Shown: positions 5,441 to 12,262 of the stretch, piece after piece
How the letters are laid out: every line of letters starts with the position of its first letter
How positions within the stretch are numbered: the stretch's first letter is position 1
Assembly (NCBI GenBank): GCA_017883345.1
Contig: JADGNT010000049.1
Coordinates: 1-13,058 of the forward strand
Source: Candidatus Solibacter sp.
Lineage (GTDB): Bacteria; Acidobacteriota; Terriglobia; Bryobacterales; Bryobacteraceae
Length of the DNA stretch: 13,058 bases
Reading direction: 5' to 3'
The notes under the pieces: generated by a model
Database searches by the model: none
Told to the model about the DNA's origin: nothing
What the model saw: only the letters and a program-made list of their open reading frames with translations
Translations under genes and position numbers: made by a program

Positions 5441-6457
5441 CTACTTATGCTGGTAAGTCTTGGTAAATCCGTTCCGGCCGTTGGTGACGGAAAACGTGCC
5501 ATCGCTCCGGGCGGATAACTTGATCCAGTGGGCCTCGTCGAACCCCGCGAGGTTGGCTATGTAATCGTCCGGCGGATTGTGCTCTTTCCCGCCCGCGATC
5601 GAGTAGTGCACCTGCCAGATATCTTCCAGCCCGGACGCGCCGCGCAACGTCTCCCATGTCTGGGGGGCGCCGCCCTTCCGCGCGCCGTTTCCCATGATGG
5701 CGACGCGGGCGCCGAGCGCCTGCGCGAGCACCGGTGAAACGCCTTTGTCCTGCCCGTGGATGCTCACCTGATAAACGTCGACGCTGCCGATCGGATTGGC
5801 CGGACACATCAGCCGGTAATCGTATGCCGATTCGAGATCCGCCAGGTCGAGCATGCGGAACTTGCCCTGCGTGACCAGCAGGCCGATGGACATGTTGTCT
5901 TCGACATCCGAAGGAATCTCCGGTTTTGCCGGAGTGGTGGCGCAGATGGGGTTCGGCGCGCCGGCGCCCTTGAGGGGCTTCTCGATGCGTTGCCTGGCGG
6001 CCGTCACCACCAGCACATGCACGCCCTTGATCGGGATCTGGTCTCCGGGCTTTACGGTGATGTGGTCCATCCGGTCGCGAAGCGCGGCGTACGCCTGGTA
6101 GCGATCCGATGGCGTCTTGCCGCTCGCCTCCATCGGACCGTGGTCCACAATATGCTTCACCGGGAACTTCGAAAGCAGCAGGGGTACGTCTCCCAGGTGA
6201 TCGATGTCGTAGTGAGTGATCACCAGGTAATCAACCTGCTTGAGGCCTGCCGCTTTCAGCGCGGCGACGATCCGATCCGTATCCCGGCCGTTGTAACCGG
6301 GCCAGCCAACATCGATCAGCATCGATTCGCCGGATGGTGCTACGAGGAGGACGCACTTACCCCCTTCCACATCGACGTCGTACACGGCGAGAGGCTTCGC
6401 CGCCCGCATCGTGCTCGACCAAGCCGCCGCAAGAAACAGCGCCAACGCGATCTTCAT
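5441..6457 (-). CDS. Exported metallo-beta-lactamase-fold hydrolase (ComEC/Rec2-like MBL domain)
   Basis: 338 residues. Residues 1-20 look like a Sec signal peptide (MKIALALFLAAAW...RAA). The MBL core follows: YDVDVEGG (26-33), SMLIDVGWPG (45-54, first metal-region Asp), and THYDIDHLGD (81-90), the HxDxDH metal-binding motif with H82, D84, D86 and H87. Further candidate ligands are D204/D207 in LDLADLE and H234 in VSIHGQDKG, which takes the place of the SHHG motif of ComEC-type domains. No transmembrane competence region is present, so this is a stand-alone, probably periplasmic hydrolase, not a DNA-uptake channel. The ATG at 6457 is 29 bases after the stop of the LarA-like gene, so the two are probably one transcript. 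Its ribosome binding site is weak (GGTGGCGA). Substrate unknown: a phosphoester, lactone or thioester is possible. Confidence 0.85.
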   Translation of the reverse strand: MKIALALFLAAAWSSTMRAAKPLAVYDVDVEGGKCVLLVAPSGESMLIDVGWPGYNGRDTDRIVAALKAAGLKQVDYLVITHYDIDHLGDVPLLLSKFPVKHIVDHGPMEASGKTPSDRYQAYAALRDRMDHITVKPGDQIPIKGVHVLVVTAARQRIEKPLKGAGAPNPICATTPAKPEIPSDVEDNMSIGLLVTQGKFRMLDLADLESAYDYRLMCPANPIGSVDVYQVSIHGQDKGVSPVLAQALGARVAIMGNGARKGGAPQTWETLRGASGLEDIWQVHYSIAGGKEHNPPDDYIANLAGFDEAHWIKLSARSDGTFSVTNGRNGFTKTYQHK

Positions 6458-6486
6458 TCGCCACCATTATCGCGCCAACTCAATCG

Positions 6487-7899
6487 TTAGCCGTCGAGCT
6501 CGATTTCCTGATGCTGCATGCCCGCATACGGGTACACCGCGACCTTCGGATCGCCCGGATGAAGCTCCTTCAGCTTGGCGATGGCATCTTCCCATTTGTC
6601 GCAGAAGAACGTACCCGTGCGGTAGTTGTTCCGCAGGTTGCGGGTCAGATACTGCGAGTAGACGATCATGTTCGCCTGCTTCTGGTTGCCGCGGCCGCCC
6701 CGGAGACCGCCGTTCAGCCGCCGCGCGGTCAGGTCAAACTGCGTGACGCCGCCGCGCCCGGCCAGGCGGTTGTTCAAATAGTGGACGGGGTCCATGCCCA
6801 GCGGATGTTGGACGATCAGCACGCCCGTACCGCCCTCACGCACCGAGTAGTCGATCCATAAGCCTCCGTGGAAAGCCTGCGCGCTCTGCGGATAACTGTT
6901 CGCCACCACGATGTCGGCGCCCTGGAGCGTCGGCGTGCAGTAGGTCTTCGCCGCCACCCGCACTGCCGCGTGATGTGAGTCTACGATGTCGCCCGCCCAA
7001 ATGTGGGTGGGCTTCAGGCGATCGTTGTACATGACCTGAACGGTGTAGTCCACGCTGGCCATCCTGGCCGCTTCGATCATGTCTTGCCGCATGTCGTTTT
7101 TGAAGATTTTCACGGGACCGGTGGTCCGGACCTTGGTCAGTATCTGCGTGTGGTTGTATTCCACCGTGGGGAGTGCGGCGAGACCGGGGAGCACGGCTTT
7201 GGCGCCGCCACCATAGCCGGCGTCCTGGTGGACCTTGACGCCGCTAATGCAGATCTTCAGGTCGGCGGCGAGGAAGGTCTGGTTCAGCAAAACTTTGTTC
7301 CCGCGAGTGGTGGTGCCTACTTCCTTGACGTTGTCGAAGACGTCGTGGTTCAGCCAAGCGTACCGTTTGGCGATTTCCGGCCCTAGCTTCCTTCCGACCT
7401 CCTGCTGTGTCATCGCCCGGTGCGTGCCAAACGAACCAATAAAGAGGATGTTCTCATCCTTGATGCCGGCCTTGGCCAGCTCCGACGTCAGCCAAGGCGT
7501 AATGGCGTAGGCCGGCGTGGTGCGGGTGAGATCGTCGAAGGTGATCGCCACCATTTTCTTGCCTTCGGCGAGTTCGCGCAGCGACTTCGTACCGATCGGC
7601 TTACTGCACCGATCGGCAATCTGTTGCGGCCCGAGCACCGGGAGATTATGCCCGGCCATCTCCATGACTTGGATATCCCAGTTGGCAGGGAAATCGAGGC
7701 GCTCCTCGATCCAGGGCGCGCCGCCAGGACCCGCAAATTCGTGGGTGGGAATGACGACCGGTTTTGCGGCGCCCTTGAGCTTGGACACTGCCTTCACCTG
7801 GAATGGCGTTTGGGCCATGGCGGTGCCAACCAGCGGCACGGCGGCGAGAACCCGCGCGCCCGCGAGAATGTCCCGGCGGCTGAAGTCGGACCTTGGCAC
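6487..7899 (-). CDS. Tat-exported LarA-like (DUF2088) nickel-pincer racemase/epimerase family protein
   Basis: 470 residues from GTG 7899, chosen because GAGGAGG (7907-7913) lies seven bases upstream; an ATG at 7920 would overlap that site. SDFSRRDILAG near the N-terminus is a twin-arginine motif, followed by a hydrophobic stretch ending AMAQ. The core matches LarA: FDDLTRTTP (121-129), then GVKVHQDAGYGGGAKAVLPG and EYNH. In Lactobacillus plantarum LarA, as I recall it, K184 holds the nickel-pincer cofactor, H200 binds Ni, and H108 and H174 are the catalytic acid/base pair. Here K234 is preceded by H224 (10 back) and followed by H250 (16 on), matching H174, K184 and H200 exactly, but the H108 position in DD(H)TR is Leu124. 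LarA-family enzymes racemise or epimerise 2-hydroxy acids. The loss of one His suggests changed stereochemistry or substrate. No larB, larC or larE is in the window. Confidence 0.85.
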   Translation of the reverse strand: MPRSDFSRRDILAGARVLAAVPLVGTAMAQTPFQVKAVSKLKGAAKPVVIPTHEFAGPGGAPWIEERLDFPANWDIQVMEMAGHNLPVLGPQQIADRCSKPIGTKSLRELAEGKKMVAITFDDLTRTTPAYAITPWLTSELAKAGIKDENILFIGSFGTHRAMTQQEVGRKLGPEIAKRYAWLNHDVFDNVKEVGTTTRGNKVLLNQTFLAADLKICISGVKVHQDAGYGGGAKAVLPGLAALPTVEYNHTQILTKVRTTGPVKIFKNDMRQDMIEAARMASVDYTVQVMYNDRLKPTHIWAGDIVDSHHAAVRVAAKTYCTPTLQGADIVVANSYPQSAQAFHGGLWIDYSVREGGTGVLIVQHPLGMDPVHYLNNRLAGRGGVTQFDLTARRLNGGLRGGRGNQKQANMIVYSQYLTRNLRNNYRTGTFFCDKWEDAIAKLKELHPGDPKVAVYPYAGMQHQEIELDG

Positions 7900-8022
7900 G
7901 AAAGAACCTCCTCGGCACATGATATATCAAACGCTGCTCGTTGACGTGGAAAGATCTTTCAGGGGGTGCTGTGGCGGCGGCGATGGCCGACGCCAGCGAA
8001 CTGTAGTAGTCTGAGGGAAAAC
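7900..8022. promoter_or_regulatory. Divergent promoter region with two palindromes
   Basis: This 123-bp region separates the LarA-like gene (minus) from the GH97 gene (plus). TGATATATCA (7920-7929) is a perfect 10-bp palindrome that reads as an extended -10 (TGATATATC) on both strands; on the minus strand it would give a leader of only about 15 bases that begins at the ribosome binding site. GAAAGATCTTTC (7949-7960) is a perfect 12-bp palindrome 29 bp away centre to centre and is a candidate operator for joint control of both genes. The GH97 ribosome binding site GAGGG is at 8013-8017. No good -35 boxes were found, so promoter positions are tentative. Confidence 0.45.
7907..7913 (-). promoter_or_regulatory. 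Ribosome binding site deciding the GTG start of the LarA-like gene
   Basis: The minus strand reads GAGGAGG followed by TTCTTTC and GTG, a near-ideal spacing of seven. This favours GTG 7899 over the in-frame ATG at 7920 and gives a protein whose Tat motif starts at about residue 5. Confidence 0.65.
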
Positions 8023-10089
8023 ATGCCTTCCGATCCGAAACTCGTCAAGATTCTCGCGCTGGTTCTGTTGGCCGTGGTCACGGCCGCGGCGCAAACTGGA
8101 CCGGTGGTCCTCCAATCGCCGAACGGAGCCCTGGAAATCTCTTTCGCCACCGTGCGGGGCCAGTCCGTGCAGGCGGCAGGCGGCCAACTGGCGTATCGCG
8201 TGACATTTCGCGGTCAGCCTGTGCTCGAGTGGTCGAATCTCGGGCTCGCCGTGGAGGGCGCGCCCGCGCTCGGGCCGGCAGTCCGGATCGAGTCATCGCA
8301 GGCGTCCAGCCAGGATGAGACCTGGACGCCGGTGGCAGGCAAGGCAAATCCCATACGCGATCACTACAACGCCGTCACCCTGCAGACCGTGGAGACGGTC
8401 GCGATGGGCCGCCGCCTCGCCATCGAAGCCCGCGCCTACGATGACGGCGTGGCCTTCCGCTACCTCGTGCCCGAGCAGCCTGCGGTGAAGGAACTGCGCA
8501 TCCTGAACGAGTCCACGCAGTTCCGCTTCTCGAAGGACGCCAACGCCTTTGCTCTAATCTCGCGCGGCTTCCAGACCAGCAACGAGGACGATTATCACGA
8601 GCTGGCGATCAGCGGCTTGCACCCGGAGTACCTCGTCAACCTTCCGCTGCTCCTGGAAGTGCCGGGAGTCGCCTGGGTCGGTCTGACGGAAGCGGATATT
8701 GAGGACTATGCCAACCTGTACGTCACCGCTTCTTCCGCCGCCCGGACTCTGACAGCCCGCCTGGCGCCCCGCGTGGAGGACGTGAACTCCAACGCGGACA
8801 TCGCCCCCGCCTTCGACCCCAAAGCGGACGCGTCCAAGGTATCGGTGATCGCGCCGACCCCCGTGCGGTCGGCCTGGCGCGTGTTGATGATCGCCGATCA
8901 AGCCGGACGGCTGGTGGAATCGAACCTGGTGGTCAACTTGAATCCGCCCAGCGCCATCGGAGACACTTCCTGGATCAAGCCCGGCAAGACCCCCTGGGAC
9001 TGGTGGAACGGCAGCCAGGCCAAGGGCGTCGCGAATCCCGGCAAGAACAACGAGACCATGAAGTATTACATCGACTTCGCCGCGCGCAACAAATTCGAGT
9101 TCATGCTGATTGACGCCGGCTGGGCCGCCGGCTTTTTTTCGACGCCCGGTCAGGCCGCGCCGTCCCGGCGGCGCACGGACCTCACTAAGTCCATCCCGGC
9201 GATTGATATGCCGATGCTGGTGGAGTATGCCAAGTCGAAGAACGTCCGCCTCTGGCTGTGGGCTCATTTCCGCGACATGAACGACCAGATGGACGATGCC
9301 TTCGGACAGTACCAAAAATGGGGCATCGCCGGCGTCAAGATCGACTTCATGGACCGCTCCGACCAATGGATGGTGAACTGGTACCGCACGGCTGCCAAGA
9401 AAGCCGCCGAACACCACCTCATGCTCGACTTCCACGGCGCGTTCAAGCCCGACGGGATGCGGCGCACCTACCCCAACGTGTTAACGCGTGAAGGCGTAAT
9501 GGGTGCGGAGTACAACAAGTGGAGCGCGCGAGTTACTCCCAAACACGACGTGACGCTCGCCTTTACCCGCATGCTGGCTGGGCCGATGGACTACACGCCC
9601 GGCGGGTTCGATAATGCGACCCGCGAGAACTTCGTGGCGCGCAACCGGGCGCCCATGGTGATGGGCACGCGCGCCCATCACACCGCGCTGTATGTAGTCT
9701 TCGAAAGCGAGCTGCAGATGGTCTCGGATTCCCCCGACGCCTACGATGGGCAGAAGGAAACCGAGTTCCTCAAGGCGGTCCCGTCGAGCTGGGATGAGAC
9801 CCGCGTCCTCAACGGCGTGCCGCCAAAGTACATCACCATCGCGCGGCGCCGCGGCGGCGAGTGGTTCGTGGGCAGCATCACGGACTGGGACGCGCGCGAA
9901 CTCGATTTGCCGCTGAGCTTTCTGGGAAGCGGGGCCTACGATGCGGAGATTTACGCCGACGGACCCAACGCGGCGGCGCAGCCGAAGGACTCGGTGGTCG
10001 AAAAGCGCCGCGTGAATGCCCAGACGGTCTTGAAGTTGAAGCTGGCGCCGGGCGGCGGTAGCGCCATACGGCTCGTCCCGGTCCGCTGA
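8023..10089 (+). CDS. Glycoside hydrolase family 97, retaining (alpha-galactosidase-like) type
   Basis: 688 residues from ATG 8023, which follows GAGGG by five bases; an in-frame upstream extension to 7966 lacks such a site and would put residues before the signal peptide. Residues 1-24 are a Sec signal (KILALVLLAVVTAAAQ). Residues 26-285 match the GH97 N-terminal beta-sandwich (VVLQSPNGALEISF start). The barrel begins at PWDWWNG (324-330) and includes FMLIDAGWA, GVKIDFMDR, LMLDFHGAFKPDGMRRTYPN and LTREGVMGAEYN. D441 in VKIDF and E496 in GAEYN are 55 residues apart, the same spacing as the nucleophile D415 and acid/base E470 of the retaining alpha-galactosidase BtGH97b as I recall it. Inverting SusB-type enzymes lack that Asp. 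The C-terminal sheet domain runs from about 590 to 688. Role: exported hydrolysis of alpha-linked sugars. Confidence 0.93.
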   Translation: MPSDPKLVKILALVLLAVVTAAAQTGPVVLQSPNGALEISFATVRGQSVQAAGGQLAYRVTFRGQPVLEWSNLGLAVEGAPALGPAVRIESSQASSQDETWTPVAGKANPIRDHYNAVTLQTVETVAMGRRLAIEARAYDDGVAFRYLVPEQPAVKELRILNESTQFRFSKDANAFALISRGFQTSNEDDYHELAISGLHPEYLVNLPLLLEVPGVAWVGLTEADIEDYANLYVTASSAARTLTARLAPRVEDVNSNADIAPAFDPKADASKVSVIAPTPVRSAWRVLMIADQAGRLVESNLVVNLNPPSAIGDTSWIKPGKTPWDWWNGSQAKGVANPGKNNETMKYYIDFAARNKFEFMLIDAGWAAGFFSTPGQAAPSRRRTDLTKSIPAIDMPMLVEYAKSKNVRLWLWAHFRDMNDQMDDAFGQYQKWGIAGVKIDFMDRSDQWMVNWYRTAAKKAAEHHLMLDFHGAFKPDGMRRTYPNVLTREGVMGAEYNKWSARVTPKHDVTLAFTRMLAGPMDYTPGGFDNATRENFVARNRAPMVMGTRAHHTALYVVFESELQMVSDSPDAYDGQKETEFLKAVPSSWDETRVLNGVPPKYITIARRRGGEWFVGSITDWDARELDLPLSFLGSGAYDAEIYADGPNAAAQPKDSVVEKRRVNAQTVLKLKLAPGGGSAIRLVPVR

Positions 10090-10182
10090 ATCGGAATAGA
10101 ATAGGGCGAGCCAGGCCGCTCAGGGGCATCGCCAGGCTCGATCGGCGCGGTCGCTCGCGTTCGCGCTGGCAGGTAGGCAGGT

Positions 10183-10208
10183 TGGCGGTTGCGCCGCCAT
10201 CGGTTTTT
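10183..10208 (+). terminator. Terminator- or attenuator-like hairpin just before the UxuA-like gene
   Basis: TGGCGG (10183-10188) and CCGCCA (10194-10199) form a 6-bp stem with loop TTGCG. TCGG and a TTTTTAT run (T5 at 10204-10208) follow within five bases. The hairpin lies 94 bp after the GH97 stop and its T-run ends five bases before the GGGAGGA ribosome binding site (10213-10219) of the next gene. It can end GH97 transcription, but since no promoter fits between it and the next start, it must also be in the leader of any transcript for the next gene. Confidence 0.55.
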
Positions 10209-10227
10209 ATACGGGAGGATCTCTGAC

Positions 10228-11679
10228 ATGGGATTTCGATTTTCACGACGAAGCATGATGCAAGGGGTGGGTGGCGTCGCTCTGGCGCAGTCCCTGGCGA
10301 CTGCCGAGGCAGCGCCCGCGCCGCGCAAATGGCCGATTGAGGAAGGTCCGGACACGCCGAAAATCTGTCTGGCCCCCGGGGATGGCGGCGGGCCTCTGCC
10401 TGCCGGCATGCAGCCTCCTGTGCCGAGCGCGGCTGCGCCGGGCGCGACTGGTGCCGGCGCGGCTGGTCCTGGCGCCGCGGCGGGCCGGGGAGGAAGGGGC
10501 GGTGGGTTCGGGGGCGGCTACGGCGGGTTTCTGCCTCCCAAACCGGAACCCGCGCCGGCGCCACCCGCCGATGCGGCTGGACGGGGAGGCCGAGGCGGTT
10601 TCGGCGGCAATCCGAGCGCCAGCTATCAGCGCATCCGGCAACTTGGCGTAACTCATCTGTTGGGCGTAGGGATGGGGGGCTCGCCCTGGACCGAAGAGAA
10701 CGTGCGCCGCGCCGTCGAGACCGCCAAGGATGCCGGACTGGTGGCCTACAACGCGATGATCAACCTGCCCAGCAGCGTCATCTACGGTAAAGAAACCCGG
10801 GCCAAGGACATGGAACCGTTTCTGGCATCCATCGAGGCCGCCGGGAAGGGCGGGCTGCAGGTTGTCGAGTACAACTTCTACGCGCACCGGGCCATTGAGG
10901 GCTACTACGAAGCAGTCGGCAGGGCCAAGGCGGGCTACACGGCTTTCGACTACGAGCTCGAACTGCTCGTTAACGAGAACGGCGCCGTGGTGCAGCCCAT
11001 CTACCGGGACGAAAACGGACAGATCGCGCCCGAGACCCTGGCCGCGTTCCCGAACGCCAAAAAGGTGAAGTTCAAGGACCTGCCGCCGCTGGCCAATGAA
11101 GGCGCGCACAACCTGCAAGAGATGTGGGCCAATGCCACCTGGTTTCTGAAAGCCGCGGTTCCCGCCGCCGAAAAAGCGGGCGTGCGCCTGGCCCTCCATC
11201 CCAACGATCCTCCGGCGCCGGTCAGCCGCGGATCCCAGCAGATCATGGGAAGCCTGGCGGGCTGGAAGCAACTCATCGAAATCGTCAAGAGCCCTGCCAA
11301 CGGCATCACCTACGACAGCGGAGTCACCAGGGAGATGGGTGAAGACCCCGTGGCGGTGGCCGAATACTTCGCCAGCCGGAAACGCATCAACCACGTGCAT
11401 TTCCGCAACGTGCTGGTCGTCAAGCCGTACGAGCGATACCAGGAACTCTTCATTGACGCGGGCATGGGCGACATGTTCGGCGTCATGAAGGCGCTGGTGC
11501 GGAACAAGTATACCGGGACGATTTACCCCGAGCATCCGCGCGCGTTGGACGCCGACCGGGACCGTGTAGGACCCGGCGGCCGCGTCGGCGGTTATCCTGG
11601 CGGCGGGGGGTACACGGGCATTACCTACAGTGTGGCCTACACCAGGGCCATGATGCAGGCGGCTCTGGAGTCGGTGTAA
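10228..11679 (+). CDS. Tat-exported mannonate dehydratase (UxuA)-like TIM-barrel protein with low-complexity insert
   Basis: 483 residues from ATG 10228, eight bases after GGGAGGA. FSRRSMMQG (5-13) is a twin-arginine motif with a cut site near AEAA. KICLAPGDG (45-53) is the first barrel strand. Residues 52-130 are a Gly/Ala/Pro-rich insert with two GRGGRGG blocks. The barrel resumes at YQRIRQLGVTHLL (133-145), with VVEYNFYAHRAIEG, LALHPNDPP, NGITYDSG, NHVHFRNV and GTIYPEHPR, which align with UxuA blocks. In UxuA the metal is bound by His, Cys, His and Asp; here the matching residues are H324, D363, H391 and E435, with spacings of 39, 28 and 44 versus 38, 29 and 44 in Streptococcus suis UxuA as I recall it. 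UxuA dehydrates D-mannonate to 2-keto-3-deoxygluconate in the cytosol. Export and altered ligands argue for another sugar-acid or isomerase-like substrate. The general family is secure; the reaction is not. Confidence 0.85.
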   Translation: MGFRFSRRSMMQGVGGVALAQSLATAEAAPAPRKWPIEEGPDTPKICLAPGDGGGPLPAGMQPPVPSAAAPGATGAGAAGPGAAAGRGGRGGGFGGGYGGFLPPKPEPAPAPPADAAGRGGRGGFGGNPSASYQRIRQLGVTHLLGVGMGGSPWTEENVRRAVETAKDAGLVAYNAMINLPSSVIYGKETRAKDMEPFLASIEAAGKGGLQVVEYNFYAHRAIEGYYEAVGRAKAGYTAFDYELELLVNENGAVVQPIYRDENGQIAPETLAAFPNAKKVKFKDLPPLANEGAHNLQEMWANATWFLKAAVPAAEKAGVRLALHPNDPPAPVSRGSQQIMGSLAGWKQLIEIVKSPANGITYDSGVTREMGEDPVAVAEYFASRKRINHVHFRNVLVVKPYERYQELFIDAGMGDMFGVMKALVRNKYTGTIYPEHPRALDADRDRVGPGGRVGGYPGGGGYTGITYSVAYTRAMMQAALESV

Positions 11680-11683
11680 CTGT

Positions 11684-11715
11684 GGTCGGGCCGGATTTTC
11701 CATCCGGCCCCGACC
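11684..11715 (+). terminator. Long GC-rich hairpin after the UxuA-like gene
   Basis: GGTCGGGCCGGAT (11684-11696) pairs with ATCCGGCC(C)CGACC (11702-11715) with one bulged C and a loop of TTTCC. The stem is 13 bp and starts four bases after the TAA. No T-run follows, so it may be a GC-rich terminator or an mRNA 3'-end stabiliser; it also separates the plus-strand operon from the converging HEPN gene. Confidence 0.65.
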
Positions 11716-11785
11716 GGCCACGGGCGGTTGCAGGCGATGCCGGCGGTCCAGCCGCCGCGTTGGTGTGCCGGGGCGGATGTGTCAT

Positions 11786-12262
11786 TCAAGGGGCTTTCGT
11801 GGGAGCGGTGCCCTTTGGGTCCACGCGATCCGGGGACTGCGCAGCCTCGACCCGATTCTCGCCCTTGGCCTGCGGCGCGAGGAGAGCACTGACTCCTTGG
11901 AAAACCCGGAGGGCGGTCTCCAGCGCTACGCTCGCTTCACCTTCGTCCGGTTCGCGCGGAGCGTCAAGGTAGCGGAATAGGACGGCGTAGTCGGTGAGAT
12001 CGGCAGCCTCCTTGAACAGAGGGACAAGGGACGAATCCAACGCGGCGCACTGTTCGCCCAGTTCGTTCAAGTCGTGAGTCTTGCGGAATGGAACGTCGTG
12101 AAATACAAGAAAAGCCTTGGCGGCTTTCTCAGCCGCCTGCTGGCTGTGGAATACCGATCGGGAAGGCTCCGGCGATGCCAGTAGGCGCGCAGCGTTCAGG
12201 TCCTTCTGTGCCTGCGCGAGCCAACGGCCGGCCTCATCACGCCGCGACTGTTCTGGCGTCAT
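11786..12262 (-). CDS. HEPN domain protein (partner of MNT nucleotidyltransferase)
   Basis: 158 residues from ATG 12262, preceded by GGGAAGGTG. Residues 8-125 form a helical HEPN domain: EAGRWLAQAQKDLNAARLL, FHSQQAAEKAAKAFLVFHDV (38-57), a KTHDLNEL segment, and Y92AVLFRYLD with a final long helix. This fits the PF05168-type HEPN, usually paired with a minimal nucleotidyltransferase. Many HEPN toxins are RNases with an Rx4-6H motif; here I see only R60-x2-H63 and R35-x3-H39, so canonical RNase activity is uncertain. Residues 130-158 are a polar, Pro/Ala-rich tail beyond the domain. The start overlaps the MNT gene by 26 bases, so the two are translationally coupled, MNT first. It could be a toxin-antitoxin component, or a non-toxic substrate-binding subunit of a nucleotide-transfer enzyme. 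Confidence 0.85.
   Translation of the reverse strand: MTPEQSRRDEAGRWLAQAQKDLNAARLLASPEPSRSVFHSQQAAEKAAKAFLVFHDVPFRKTHDLNELGEQCAALDSSLVPLFKEAADLTDYAVLFRYLDAPREPDEGEASVALETALRVFQGVSALLAPQAKGENRVEAAQSPDRVDPKGTAPTKAP

Noticed and set aside
5756..6490. 244-residue plus-strand frame opposite the MBL gene
   Set aside because: No motif, and the minus strand encodes the HxDxDH metal site.
7966..8022. Upstream extension of the GH97 gene
   Set aside because: It would place 19 Arg-rich residues before a normal Sec signal peptide, and GAGGG supports ATG 8023.
9132..9139. Run of seven T in the GH97 gene as a possible frameshift site
   Set aside because: Motifs on both sides (LIDAGW before; GVKIDF and GAEYN after) are in the same frame, so there is no evidence of a shift.
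8554..9435. 293-residue minus-strand frame inside the GH97 gene
   Set aside because: Low-information His/Gly/Arg-rich product lying opposite conserved GH97 motifs; shadow frame.
10189..10227. Upstream extension of the UxuA-like gene to a TTG
   Set aside because: It would translate through the hairpin and T-run and bury the Tat signal. ATG 10228 has a strong ribosome binding site.
10243..11721. 492-residue minus-strand open frame antisense to the UxuA-like gene
   Set aside because: No recognisable domain, Arg/Gly/His-rich, no ribosome binding site noted. The plus strand carries clear UxuA blocks and a Tat signal.
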